Source: an uncultured Lachnospiraceae bacterium
GTDB taxonomy: Bacteria > Bacillota > Clostridia > Lachnospirales > Lachnospiraceae
DNA: 64,000 nucleotides
Assembly (NCBI GenBank): GCA_910579805.1
Contig: CAJTWM010000009.1
Span: forward strand, 51,516-115,515
Direction: 5' to 3'
In this document: positions 9,062 through 18,118 of the stretch, one piece after another
Numbering within the stretch: position 1 is the stretch's first letter
How the letters are laid out: each line of letters begins with the position of its first letter
Position numbers and translations under genes: made by a program
The notes under the pieces: generated by a model
What the model was told of the DNA's origin: nothing
What the model saw: the letters and a program-made list of their open reading frames with translations, nothing else
Database searches by the model: none

Positions 9062-9817
9062 ATGGCGATTCCGGTGAAATTGGAGGTATTTGAAGGACCG
9101 TTGGATCTGCTTTTACATCTGATTGATAAGAACAAAGTGGATATTTATGATATTCCGATCGTGGAGATCACGGAGCAGTATTTAGACTATATCAAACAGA
9201 TGGAAACAGAAGATATGAACGTGATGAGCGAGTTTCTCGTTATGGCGGCGACATTGCTCGATATCAAGTGCAGGATGCTTCTGCCCAAAGAAGTAAATGA
9301 AGAAGGGGAAGAGGAAGATCCAAGGGCGGAACTGGTACAAAAGCTGTTGGAATACAAAATGTATAAATATATGTCTTTTGAATTAAAGGACAAGCAGGTG
9401 GACGCGGAGAAAGCATTTTACAGAGAACAGGCGCTGCCCAAAGAGATAGAAGAGTACCGGCCGCCTATCGATTATGAGGAACTGATCGGAGACATGACGT
9501 TGAATAAGCTTCATGAGATCTTTAAATCTATTGTGAAGAAGCAGACGGATAAGATCGATCCTGTCAGAAGTACGTTTGGGAAGATTGAAAAGGATGAGAT
9601 CGATATGGATGAAAAAGCGTTGTTTGTGGAGGCTTATATCAAAGAACACAGGACATGCAGCTTCAGAAAGCTGTTAGAGAAACAGCATAGTAAAATGGAA
9701 GTCATCGTAACCTTTTTAGTGATCTTGGAGCTGATGAAGATAGGAAAGATCAATATTGTGCAGGAAAACATTTTTGACGATATCAGGATCAGCATGAGAA
9801 TGCAGGGACAGGCATAG
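9062..9817 (+). CDS. scpA: Segregation and condensation protein A
   Basis: Kleisin subunit of the bacterial SMC-ScpAB condensin. The N-terminus has the hallmark VFEGPLDLLLHLI, followed by VEITEQYLDY, and the C-terminus has a winged-helix region (VIVTFLVILELMKIGKI). Length is 251 residues. The ATG at 9062 follows TGGAGG; the in-frame TTG at 9041 lies upstream of that site. scpB starts 21 bp later, so they form an operon. Confidence 0.96.
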   Translation: MAIPVKLEVFEGPLDLLLHLIDKNKVDIYDIPIVEITEQYLDYIKQMETEDMNVMSEFLVMAATLLDIKCRMLLPKEVNEEGEEEDPRAELVQKLLEYKMYKYMSFELKDKQVDAEKAFYREQALPKEIEEYRPPIDYEELIGDMTLNKLHEIFKSIVKKQTDKIDPVRSTFGKIEKDEIDMDEKALFVEAYIKEHRTCSFRKLLEKQHSKMEVIVTFLVILELMKIGKINIVQENIFDDIRISMRMQGQA

Positions 9818-9838
9818 GGAAAAGAATGGAGGATTAGT

Positions 9839-10408
9839 TTGGAGAATAAAAAGGCAGAAGCGGTCATGGAAGCGATCCTTTTTACGATGGGCGATTCGGT
9901 TGAAATAGACAAGCTGGCGGCTGTGATTGAGAAAGACGTTAAGACGACAAAAAAAATATTGTCGGAAATGAAAGAAAAGTATGAAGAAGAAGAGCGGGGC
10001 CTCTCTCTGATCGAGTTGGACGGGAGCGTGCAGCTCTGTACAAAGAACGATATGTATGAATATCTCATTAAGATCGCAAAGGCGCCGCGTAAACTGACGC
10101 TTACGGATACTCTTTTGGAGACGCTGTCCATCGTGGCTTATAAGCAGCCGGTAACAAGGCTCGATATTGAGCGCGTCAGGGGGGTAAGCTGTGACCATGC
10201 GGTAAACCGTCTGATCGAATTTGACCTGATCAAAGAGGTAGGGCGTTTGGACGCGCCCGGAAGGCCTCTTTTGTTCGGAACGACGGAACAGTTTTTGCGC
10301 AGTTTCGGCCTGCAGTCGTTAGAAGAGCTGCCGGAGCTAAATCCGGTGCAGCTGGAAGAGTTTAAGCATCAAGCGGAAGAGGAAGTGGAATTACAGCTTG
10401 ATATATAA
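9839..10408 (+). CDS. scpB: Segregation and condensation protein B
   Basis: Kite subunit of the SMC complex; it dimerises on ScpA and consists of two winged helices. Recognisable segments are AILFTMGDSVEIDKLA and the highly conserved VAYKQPVTRLDIERVRGV, then GRLDAPGRPLLFGTT. Length is 189 residues with an acidic tail. It starts at TTG 9839, supported by TGGAGGATTAG immediately upstream. It is the second gene of the scpAB pair. Confidence 0.96.
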   Translation: MENKKAEAVMEAILFTMGDSVEIDKLAAVIEKDVKTTKKILSEMKEKYEEEERGLSLIELDGSVQLCTKNDMYEYLIKIAKAPRKLTLTDTLLETLSIVAYKQPVTRLDIERVRGVSCDHAVNRLIEFDLIKEVGRLDAPGRPLLFGTTEQFLRSFGLQSLEELPELNPVQLEEFKHQAEEEVELQLDI

Positions 10409-10502
10409 ACGGGGAGCGATTGTTTGAAAGATGTCAGGGAACAATAAGAGTAGGGAAGACTGAAGGATAAATAAGGACAAAGAAGGGAAAGAGAACACGG
10501 GA

Positions 10503-12071
10503 ATGAAAAAGGTATTGATTATAGGAGCCGGGCCTGCGGGCCTGACGGCGGCTTATGAATTACTGAGTAAGGCAAAGGAAGACTATGAAGTGACCGTATT
10601 GGAAGAAAGCGGGGATATGGGCGGCATTTCCAAGACCGTCAATTATAAGGGGAACCGGATGGATATGGGCGGCCACCGTTTCTTTTCCAAAGTGCCGGAA
10701 GTAAATAGCTGGTGGGAGTCCATGCTGCCGATGCAGGGAGCGCCGTCTTGGGACGATATCAAGTTAGAACGTCAGATCCCTTTGGCGGCGGGAGGACCTA
10801 ATCCTGAAAAGTCGGATCGGGTCATGCTGCATAGAAACCGTGTATCCCGTATTTTTTTTGAAAGCAAATTTTTCGATTATCCGATCCAGTTAAAACCGGA
10901 GCTGTTTATTAATATGGGATTTGTGAATACCGTACAGGCGATATTCAGTTATTTGGGCAGTGTGATCCATAAACGGGAGGAAAAGTCGTTGGAGGACTTT
11001 TACATTAACCGTTTCGGGAAGAAACTGTACTCCATGTTCTTTGAAACTTATACGGAAAATCTGTGGGGACGTCATCCAAGCGGAATCGATCCGAGTTGGG
11101 GCGCGCAGCGCGCCAAAGGCCTTTCCGTCATGGCTATCGTTAAGGATGTATTTGCCAAGATGCTGCCGAAAAAGAAAAACCGCCATGTGGAAACTTCTCT
11201 GATAGAATCTTTCAGCTATCCCAAGCTGGGACCCGGACAGCTTTGGGATGTGACGGCTTCGGAGATTGAAAAGCTGGGCGGGACTATCTTAAGAAACGCT
11301 AAAGTGGTAGGGATCCGAAAAAATGAAGATCAGGTCATTACAAGTCTGCAGTATGAGCAGGCCGGCGAGAGGAAAGAGGTGGAAGGAGATATCGTTATCT
11401 CATCCATGCCGATCAAGGATCTGATTGCCGGAATGAACGACGTCCCGGCGGAACCTGCCCGCATTGCCAAAGGACTTCCTTATCGGGATTACAGGACATT
11501 GGGCGTGCTGGTTCCGAAATTGAATCTGAAAAACAAGACAAAGATAAAGACGATCGGAAATATTGTACCGGATAACTGGGTGTATGTACACGACCGGACA
11601 GTAAAGATGGGGCGTTTTCAGATCTATAATAATTGGTCGCCCTATATGATCAGAGATTTGGAGCATACGGTCTGGGTAGGATTGGAATATTTTTGTAATG
11701 AAGGCGATGAGTTCTGGAATTTGTCCGACGAGCAGTTTACAAAGCTTGGCATTTCGGAAATGGTGAAAATGGGGCTGATCGACAATCAGGAACTAGTGAT
11801 GGATTCCCATGCGGAAAGGGTAAAAAAAGCATATCCGGCTTATTTTGATACTTATGAAGAGATCGATACGCTGGTCGATTATCTGAATACCATTGACAAC
11901 TTATACTGCGTAGGGCGTAACGGCCAGCATAGATACAATAATATTGACCATTCCATGGTGACTTCTTTTGAAACGGTCAAAAATATTTTAAGCGGAAAGA
12001 AAGACAAGTCCAATATATGGAACGTAAATACGGAAAAAGAGTATCATGAAGAAGGGGCTGCCGGGAAATAG
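10503..12071 (+). CDS. FAD-dependent NAD(P)-type oxidoreductase related to UDP-galactopyranose mutase-like flavoproteins
   Basis: The N-terminal Rossmann motif IIGAGPAGLTAAYELL binds FAD. MDMGGHRFFSK and the C-terminal YCVGRNGQHRYNNIDHSM are typical of the amine-oxidase/UGM-like flavoproteins found near surface polysaccharide genes. Length is 522 residues, longer than classical UGM (about 370-400), so the substrate is not assigned. The ATG at 10503 follows a distant AAGGGAAAG. It ends at a strong bidirectional terminator facing the minus-strand radical SAM gene. Confidence 0.8.
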   Translation: MKKVLIIGAGPAGLTAAYELLSKAKEDYEVTVLEESGDMGGISKTVNYKGNRMDMGGHRFFSKVPEVNSWWESMLPMQGAPSWDDIKLERQIPLAAGGPNPEKSDRVMLHRNRVSRIFFESKFFDYPIQLKPELFINMGFVNTVQAIFSYLGSVIHKREEKSLEDFYINRFGKKLYSMFFETYTENLWGRHPSGIDPSWGAQRAKGLSVMAIVKDVFAKMLPKKKNRHVETSLIESFSYPKLGPGQLWDVTASEIEKLGGTILRNAKVVGIRKNEDQVITSLQYEQAGERKEVEGDIVISSMPIKDLIAGMNDVPAEPARIAKGLPYRDYRTLGVLVPKLNLKNKTKIKTIGNIVPDNWVYVHDRTVKMGRFQIYNNWSPYMIRDLEHTVWVGLEYFCNEGDEFWNLSDEQFTKLGISEMVKMGLIDNQELVMDSHAERVKKAYPAYFDTYEEIDTLVDYLNTIDNLYCVGRNGQHRYNNIDHSMVTSFETVKNILSGKKDKSNIWNVNTEKEYHEEGAAGK

Positions 12072-12092
12072 ATCTGAAATTTTCCGGCAAAT

Positions 12093-12136
12093 AAAAAAGG
12101 GGCTGAAACCGGCATACAACCGGCAGCCCTTTTTTA
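12093..12136. terminator. Bidirectional terminator between convergent genes
   Basis: A6 then GGGGCTG (12093-12105) pairs with CAGCCC-T6 (12124-12135), with inner CCGG/CCGG pairing. It serves the plus-strand oxidoreductase and the minus-strand radical SAM gene. Confidence 0.88.
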
Positions 12137-12196
12137 TTGTAGCTGACAACAGGCTTTTTTATAGAATCTGCCGTTATCGCTTTCATAGGCGCCGCA

Positions 12197-13177
12197 TTAT
12201 CTTTTAAACATGGATTGTCTGGCGCCGTGGAGATTTTCGTTATTTTTTAAAATGTCGTTGACAGCGTCCATGCGCAGGCCCGCATCAATAAAGTCGCAAT
12301 GCTTACAGAAGGGATAGTTCTGTCTGCCGTTTTTTATCTGGGCGCGCAGCTCCTGATATTTGAGGCTGTTCCATGCGTCTTTTACGGACATTTCATGCAG
12401 GTCGCCGAAATCCGTTACTTCAAAATTGTCGCAGCAGCAGATTCCCAATTTGCCGTTTGGCATGATCCACATATCGGTAAAGGGCATAAGGCAGGTTTCT
12501 TTGATCAATTTTTCTGTCGCCTGTTTGTTTGGGGCAGATCCTGCGCGGTTTGTAAGCACCTCTTTTAAATAACGCATCTGAATCAAAATATCCACGTCCT
12601 TAAATTCTTCAGGATGGGACTTTACATAATCATATACTTCTTTTACATTTTCATGGAGCTTCATATCCAAACAGTAGTTATTGATAATGAGCTGGTTGAC
12701 ATAAGGAGTAATTGCTTTTGTTTTTTCGATATCCAATAAAAGGCCGTTGGTGGACATAAAGATAAAAGCGTTCGGTAATTGTTCTCTCGCATATTTATGG
12801 AGTTCTACGATCCTTGTGTCAAGCCACGGCTCATTGTTTCCGTAAAGCGTCAGATGTCCCCTGTAATCCCAGTCGCGCAGTTGGTCGATGATACTGTAGT
12901 AAAGCTCGTCCTCCATACGCTTGTAAGGGCGCTTTTCCGCATTTTTATTGGCCGTGCAGAATTCACAGGTGGAATTGCAGCGGTTGATCGTTTCTAAATT
13001 AATAACGTTTGGTTTTGGTATTTCTTTGTTCTGCAGAAAATAATCGATATATTTTTTCTGCGACTTCCTACGGGTGATGAATTGTAATTTCAAATAACCG
13101 GCGCTGGATAGGCGGGGGAGGTATTTTCTTGCATTCCATCCCAGCCTGCCAGCAAAGTTATGGATTCTGATTGGCAT
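12197..13177 (-). CDS. Radical SAM protein with SPASM-type C-terminus
   Basis: The radical SAM cluster motif CxxxCxxC is at C67-N-S-T-C71-E-F-C74 and binds the 4Fe-4S/SAM centre. The C-terminus is Cys-rich (GICCCDN, then CKHCDF), consistent with a SPASM auxiliary cluster. SPASM proteins modify peptides or carbohydrates and act as dehydrogenases. No precursor peptide is adjacent, so the substrate is unknown. The ATG at 13177 (minus) follows ACGAGGA, and a consensus promoter lies 65-93 bp upstream. Length is 326 residues. The next gene upstream on the same strand is a large membrane protein. Confidence 0.85.
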   Translation of the reverse strand: MPIRIHNFAGRLGWNARKYLPRLSSAGYLKLQFITRRKSQKKYIDYFLQNKEIPKPNVINLETINRCNSTCEFCTANKNAEKRPYKRMEDELYYSIIDQLRDWDYRGHLTLYGNNEPWLDTRIVELHKYAREQLPNAFIFMSTNGLLLDIEKTKAITPYVNQLIINNYCLDMKLHENVKEVYDYVKSHPEEFKDVDILIQMRYLKEVLTNRAGSAPNKQATEKLIKETCLMPFTDMWIMPNGKLGICCCDNFEVTDFGDLHEMSVKDAWNSLKYQELRAQIKNGRQNYPFCKHCDFIDAGLRMDAVNDILKNNENLHGARQSMFKR

Positions 13178-13241
13178 AAATAAGTCCTCGTTTCTGCGCT
13201 TTTTGGCATAGTGTTTTTAAGGCAGTCCCTTAAATAAATGT

Positions 13242-13270
13242 ATCATATCATTTTACTATGATATTGTCAA
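13242..13270 (-). promoter_or_regulatory. Consensus promoter of the radical SAM gene
   Basis: On the minus strand: perfect TTGACA (13265-13270), 17-bp spacer, TATGAT (13242-13247). It lies between the two minus-strand genes, so the radical SAM gene has its own promoter. Confidence 0.8.
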
Positions 13271-13312
13271 TGAAAGCGGTGGGCAAATGCGCCCCGACGC
13301 TCTGAATACCTT

Positions 13313-15064
13313 TTAGTCCGCATGGTATACATATATATGGTAAGGAGAGTTTTCTTCCGTGTAAGCGCCGGCAAGGGAAAGGGCGAGAGCGTCCGCGTTG
13401 GACAGCTCAAAACGGGAGAAAAGATAAACGCCGCCCAAAGCCTTAAAGGCTTCGGCATCTATATAAAGATTGGAATCCGGCAGGGTCAGGTTTTTCGAGG
13501 GCAGATAAGAATTTTGGTCGAAACCGGGGAACAGATATGCCCTTGCGCCCCATGTGTCGAAGTAACTTTGGTAGTAAGCGCTTTTTTCGAGTGCAGGCGC
13601 GATGACTTTGCGGAAGTTTTCTTTATATTCTAAAGAGTACATGCCGAGATAGCCGTCTAAAGTGGAAATGCCGTTATAAGTAAGGATTCCAGGATGAAAA
13701 CCGTAGGCAGCGGCATATTCCCCGTTATAATCAATATCATCTTTTATTAGAGTGAACAGATCTTCCGAATAAAATTCATGATAATTCAACATGTCCACGG
13801 GTTTTTGCTTTACAAAACGGTAAACATTATAATAACATGTGTAATAAAAATCGTTGTAGTTGGCAGGCACAAAAACGACAGCAAGCAGGGCGAGTACGGA
13901 AAGGAAGATACCGGCCCGCTGATATCTTTTTGTTTCCGTGCGCAGTCCTTTGTCATACAGCCGCTTGATAATGAGGAATAAAAGCGTATACCAAAGGAAA
14001 GGATTGAAAAATATGGTGCGGTAGTATTGGAAACCTTCCAAGGGAGGGAGGAGCGCAGCGATCAGATCCCGCAGCGGCTTAAAATAATAGAGCCCGTAGA
14101 TCACGCTGTTAAAAACAATGAACAGGAAAAGAAGATTAAAAATATCGGAAGTTATTTTTTTGAATTCTTTCCGTTTGATATAAAGGACGTTTTGAAACAG
14201 CAGATAAAAGATCACAAGGGGAAGTACTACATATTTATGGGAATCTCCGGCATGGAACGTACTGTTGATAAAGCCGTCCCATATGGTGCCCGCAATTTCT
14301 GTCAGGTTCAGGTCGCCCATGTCCATAGCGCTTCTGATCGTAACCGTGTCGCTAAAGAGCATGGAAGAAAACAGACGGTATTCTAAAAGGGCATATCCGA
14401 TAAATAACACAGGGACGGAAATGAGCAGCCCGGTATTCGGCTTTTTCTTCCGTATCCAGTCTCCGATGGTGAACAGGACGAGATAGCCTAAAATGAAAAA
14501 TCCAAAATAAGAAAAGTATGAAATAACGGGATAAAAAAATAGAAGAATAAAATAACATACGTTTTTACCATGGTAGATTTTACGCAACAGGAAAACAACA
14601 AGGGGGATGGAGGCAAAAGCAAGGCCATATGTGGGAAAAACCGGCAGAATCCCGTAAAGCATTCCAAACAGCAGGACAAAAGGCTTATAGGTCCTGTAAT
14701 CCGGCAGAATGTCTTTTGCCAGCAGGGATACGGAAACCATAGAAACGGCAATGCTTAAGAAATAACCTGCGATATAGGCATAGTAAGCAGGAAGGAAAGC
14801 AAAGAGCAGGTTGTAAAGATAAAATTCCGAACCGAAGTCGTTTCTGGTCACGCCGCCTAAGATCGGCAGAATTTCGCCTTGCGTAAAGAAACTGCCGGAG
14901 AGCTTTAACATTCTAAGGTGGGGGATGAACAGATCCAGATTGTCGTGGACAGTGATATAACTTTTATCACCCAGACCCAAAAAGACGGCGGCTTGAGAAA
15001 AAAGCAGCCCGGTTATTAGGATCAGATACCAGTATTTACAGATTTTGTTTACAAATTTTTTCAC
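13313..15064 (-). CDS. Large polytopic membrane protein, unknown function
   Basis: 583 residues with about a dozen predicted transmembrane segments in the first ~430 residues and a soluble C-terminal domain (after FVPANYNDFYYT). The TVHDNLD motif after the first membrane span is followed by an extracellular loop, an architecture like YfhO/glycosyltransferase-C-type or DUF6044-type proteins; I am not sure which. The GTG at 15064 is preferred because TTGGAGAATATATCC precedes it; the ATG at 15088 has no ribosome site. The gene has no obvious -10/-35 upstream. It probably works with surface glycan assembly, but this is inference. Confidence 0.7.
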   Translation of the reverse strand: MKKFVNKICKYWYLILITGLLFSQAAVFLGLGDKSYITVHDNLDLFIPHLRMLKLSGSFFTQGEILPILGGVTRNDFGSEFYLYNLLFAFLPAYYAYIAGYFLSIAVSMVSVSLLAKDILPDYRTYKPFVLLFGMLYGILPVFPTYGLAFASIPLVVFLLRKIYHGKNVCYFILLFFYPVISYFSYFGFFILGYLVLFTIGDWIRKKKPNTGLLISVPVLFIGYALLEYRLFSSMLFSDTVTIRSAMDMGDLNLTEIAGTIWDGFINSTFHAGDSHKYVVLPLVIFYLLFQNVLYIKRKEFKKITSDIFNLLFLFIVFNSVIYGLYYFKPLRDLIAALLPPLEGFQYYRTIFFNPFLWYTLLFLIIKRLYDKGLRTETKRYQRAGIFLSVLALLAVVFVPANYNDFYYTCYYNVYRFVKQKPVDMLNYHEFYSEDLFTLIKDDIDYNGEYAAAYGFHPGILTYNGISTLDGYLGMYSLEYKENFRKVIAPALEKSAYYQSYFDTWGARAYLFPGFDQNSYLPSKNLTLPDSNLYIDAEAFKALGGVYLFSRFELSNADALALSLAGAYTEENSPYHIYVYHAD

Positions 15065-15337
15065 GGATATATTCTCCAATCTAAACATATTAAGTGTTAT
15101 TTAACAGCGCCGTTTTGAAGAAACAGGAGTTTCCTGCCTCTTTATCCTCTTTTTTGGCGTTTTATATAGTTTATATAATAAAGAAGACTTATAATATCAT
15201 ACAATAGATGACATACAGAATCAAGGACGACAGGCCAGAGGGTGATTGTCTTTGTCCAAGAGGGGCAAAACAGGCATAAAAAGAGTGAAAAGAAAGTATA
15301 ATGAAACTGAAGCAGCGGGAAGGCAGCGTATATAACC

Positions 15338-16597
15338 ATGAGAAAAATCATATTGACTGTTATTCTGGCATCTATTTTCCTTGTATCCCATCCGGCGTTT
15401 TTATTACATAGTTTTGCACAGGAAAACGAAAATACACAAGTGAAGCTGGAGCTTTACGCACAGTCGGCAGTACTGATGGATGCGGATTCCGGCAGGATCC
15501 TTTACGGGAAAAACGAAGATCAGATCATGCCTATGGCGAGCACTACCAAGATCATGACCTGTATTGTGGCGCTGGAAAATGCCAATACGGACGATTTTGT
15601 TAAGGTATCTTCGTATGCGGCAAGGATGCCCAAAGTAAAGCTGACGGTTCAGGAAGGCGAATACTACAGACTGGGGGATCTGCTGTATTCTTTGATGCTG
15701 GAATCCCATAACGATTCGGCCGTTGCCATTGCGGAACATGTGGGCGGCAGCGTGGAGGGGTTCGCCAAAATGATGAACCAGAAGGCAAGGGATCTTGGAT
15801 GCTTTGACACATATTTTATCACGCCTAACGGTTTGGACGCGGTAGTAGGGGAAAACGAACGGTTCCATTCCACAACGGCGGCGGATCTGGCAAGGATCAT
15901 GTCCTACTGTATCGGAGTTTCCGGGAAAAAAGAGGAATTTCTTGAGATCACAAGGACTCCTTCCTACGGTTTTTCCAACTACATAAAACAAGAAGACGGA
16001 GAAATGAGTCAGGGGAGCCGTTATTTTTCCTGCAATAATCATAATGCGTTTTTAACGATGATGGAGGGGGCGTTGTCGGGAAAGACCGGATTTACCAACA
16101 AAGCGGGATATTGCTATGTGGGGGCGTTAAGGCGGGACCACAGGACCTTTGTCGTGGCTCTTCTGGCGTGCGGCTGGCCGAATAATAAGCATTACAAGTG
16201 GAGCGATACAAAAACGCTTATGAATTACGGACTGGAAAATTACGAATATCATACGATGGATGAGGCGCCGCTGGATCAGGAGAAACTTGTGCCGATTCTG
16301 GTAGAAAACGGGCAGACAGATAAGATCGGGCAAAAAGCGTATATCGGTGTGGAGGCGTTAGAGGGGGGAGAAGACGAAACAGGGGTTTTGATGCGTAAAG
16401 ATGAACGGATAGAAGTTTCGTATAGTTTGGAAGACCGGCTTACCGCGCCCGTGGAGAAAGGCGCGGCGGTAGGCAAGGCGGAGTATACCGTAAACGGCAG
16501 GCTGTATAAGACAGTGACCTTTGTGACGGCAGGCAGCGTGGAAAAGATCGATCTTCAGTGGTGCATCGAAAAAGTATTGTGGAATTTTGGGTTGTAA
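15338..16597 (+). CDS. D-alanyl-D-alanine carboxypeptidase (peptidase S11), second copy
   Basis: 419-residue exported serine peptidase with a signal peptide (cleavage near SFAQ) and intact motifs S68-T-T-K71, S123-H-N125 and K249-T-G251. It is more divergent from the copy at 6798 than a recent duplicate would be. The C-terminal domain resembles PBP5 domain II, and the protein ends in a hydrophobic, amphipathic-looking stretch that may anchor it. The upstream 273-bp gap contains TATAAT at 15297-15302 without a clear -35. The stop codon overlaps the promoter of the trpS leader. Confidence 0.92.
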   Translation: MRKIILTVILASIFLVSHPAFLLHSFAQENENTQVKLELYAQSAVLMDADSGRILYGKNEDQIMPMASTTKIMTCIVALENANTDDFVKVSSYAARMPKVKLTVQEGEYYRLGDLLYSLMLESHNDSAVAIAEHVGGSVEGFAKMMNQKARDLGCFDTYFITPNGLDAVVGENERFHSTTAADLARIMSYCIGVSGKKEEFLEITRTPSYGFSNYIKQEDGEMSQGSRYFSCNNHNAFLTMMEGALSGKTGFTNKAGYCYVGALRRDHRTFVVALLACGWPNNKHYKWSDTKTLMNYGLENYEYHTMDEAPLDQEKLVPILVENGQTDKIGQKAYIGVEALEGGEDETGVLMRKDERIEVSYSLEDRLTAPVEKGAAVGKAEYTVNGRLYKTVTFVTAGSVEKIDLQWCIEKVLWNFGL

Positions 16598-16620
16598 ATC
16601 CCTATATTTCTTGCTATACT
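16592..16620 (+). promoter_or_regulatory. Promoter of the trpS leader
   Basis: TTGTAA (16592-16597), 17-bp spacer, TATACT (16615-16620) with TG one base upstream (extended -10). It lies over the end of the preceding gene and would give a leader of about 240 nt. Confidence 0.7.
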
Positions 16621-16630
16621 AAGGTCAATA

Positions 16631-16816
16631 CAGACGCTGGAGCGCGGCGTATTTGCGCCTCTGCGCGGGGACGGACAGCTGACGTCTGCTCCGATCCTTA
16701 TAAAAATAATGACTTGGAGAGAGTAAATTGTTCTGTCTGGCTGTTGATAAGGAAGATAACAATAAAATGGATGGCAAAGTAAAAGGAACTCTTGTCCTGC
16801 GGGGATAAGAGTTTTT
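16631..16816 (+). promoter_or_regulatory. Structured trpS leader ending in an intrinsic terminator (candidate attenuator)
   Basis: CAGACG (from 16631) can pair with CGTCTG (about 16683-16688), enclosing a GGCG/CGCC hairpin. The leader then ends in an 11-bp terminator: AACTCTTGTCC (16787-16797) with GGATAAGAGTT (16803-16813), then a T run to 16816. This lies 53 nt before the trpS start. The conserved T-box sequence (GGTGGNACCGCG) is not present. AGAGT within 16718-16724 could pair with the 5' arm of the terminator. Confidence 0.55.
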
Positions 16817-16868
16817 GTTGTTGCTGCGCCATGGCAGACGGTTGAAAATGCGAAAGGAGTAAATAAAA

Positions 16869-17954
16869 ATGAGTAAAATAATCTTAACGGGAGACAGACC
16901 CACGGGAAGGCTGCATGTCGGGCATTATGTGGGTTCCTTAAAAAGAAGGGTGGAACTGCAAAATTCCGGAGAATATGACAAGACTTTTATTATGATCGCG
17001 GATGCGCAGGCGCTTACGGATAATATAGAAAATCCCGAGAAAATAAGACAAAATATTATTGAAGTGGCGCTGGATTATCTTTCCTGCGGTTTGGATCCGG
17101 CAAAGTCGACACTGTTCATCCAGTCCCAGATCAGTGAGCTTTGCGAACTGACTTTTTATTATATGGATCTTGTCACCGTGGCAAGATTACAGAGGAATCC
17201 CACGGTAAAGGCGGAAATACAGATGAGGAATTTTGAAGCCAGCATCCCGGTAGGTTTCTTTACTTATCCGATCAGTCAGGCGGCGGATATTACGGCCTTT
17301 AAAGCGACTACCGTGCCGGTGGGGGAGGATCAGCTCCCAATGATCGAACAGACGCGGGAAATTGTGCGGAAATTTAATGCGGTGTATTCGGAAGTTTTAG
17401 TGGAGCCGGAGGCTCTGATCCCGGAAAACGAAGTGTGCATGAGGCTGCCGGGAACCGACGGAAAGGCCAAGATGAGCAAATCTCTGGGAAATTGTATTTA
17501 CCTTGCGGATACGGCGGATGATGTGAAAAAGAAGATCATGAGCATGTATACGGATCCGGAGCATCTGCAGGTGAGCGATCCGGGACATATTGAAGGAAAT
17601 ACCGTATTTACCTATCTGGATGCTTTCTGCCTTGAAGAGCATTTTGAAAGGTACCTGCCCGAGTATGCCAATCTGGATGAGTTAAAGGCTCATTATAAGC
17701 GGGGCGGTCTGGGCGACGTAAAAGTCAAAAAGTTCCTGAATCATGTAATGCAGGAAGAGTTGGAACCGATCAGAAACAGAAGAAAAGAATTCGAGAAAGA
17801 CATACCGGAAATTTACAATATTTTAAAGAAGGGTTCCGATACCGCAAGGGAGACTGCCGCACAGACCCTGAGTGAAGTAAAAGAGGCCATGCGGATCAAC
17901 TATTTTGACGACGCGGAACTGATCAAGGATCAGGCGGCAAAATACGGCGAATAA
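16869..17954 (+). CDS. trpS: Tryptophan--tRNA ligase
   Basis: Class I synthetase with the HIGH-like motif GRLHVGHYVGS at the N-terminus and a KMSKS loop (KMSKSLGN). At 361 residues it is a little longer than the ~330-residue bacterial norm. The ATG at 16869 follows AAAGGAG. It has its own promoter and a leader terminator, suggesting transcription attenuation. Confidence 0.95.
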   Translation: MSKIILTGDRPTGRLHVGHYVGSLKRRVELQNSGEYDKTFIMIADAQALTDNIENPEKIRQNIIEVALDYLSCGLDPAKSTLFIQSQISELCELTFYYMDLVTVARLQRNPTVKAEIQMRNFEASIPVGFFTYPISQAADITAFKATTVPVGEDQLPMIEQTREIVRKFNAVYSEVLVEPEALIPENEVCMRLPGTDGKAKMSKSLGNCIYLADTADDVKKKIMSMYTDPEHLQVSDPGHIEGNTVFTYLDAFCLEEHFERYLPEYANLDELKAHYKRGGLGDVKVKKFLNHVMQEELEPIRNRRKEFEKDIPEIYNILKKGSDTARETAAQTLSEVKEAMRINYFDDAELIKDQAAKYGE

Positions 17955-17999
17955 TCACGGAAAAAAATGATAAGAAATTTCTGAAATTTTCTATACTGC

Positions 18000-18028
18000 T
18001 TGCCAAAATTGTGTTATACTGATACAGT
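18000..18028 (+). promoter_or_regulatory. Promoter region of the decarboxylase operon
   Basis: TTGCCA (18000-18005), 17-bp spacer, TACAGT (18023-18028). An overlapping extended -10 (TGtTATACT, 18012-18020) is also present. The leader contains TGTTAC/GTAACA. Confidence 0.5.
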
Positions 18029-18118
18029 ACGCAAAATTTTTTTGTTACATATGCTGGGACGCTTGGCGTAACAGTAAAGATGGTATTATTTTATTAATAT
18101 AAAATGGAGGGCTGAAAT

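Noticed and set aside
13322..14758. Several plus-strand frames over the large membrane protein
   Set aside because: They are Lys/Arg-rich mirror frames of a membrane protein and lack starts with ribosome sites.
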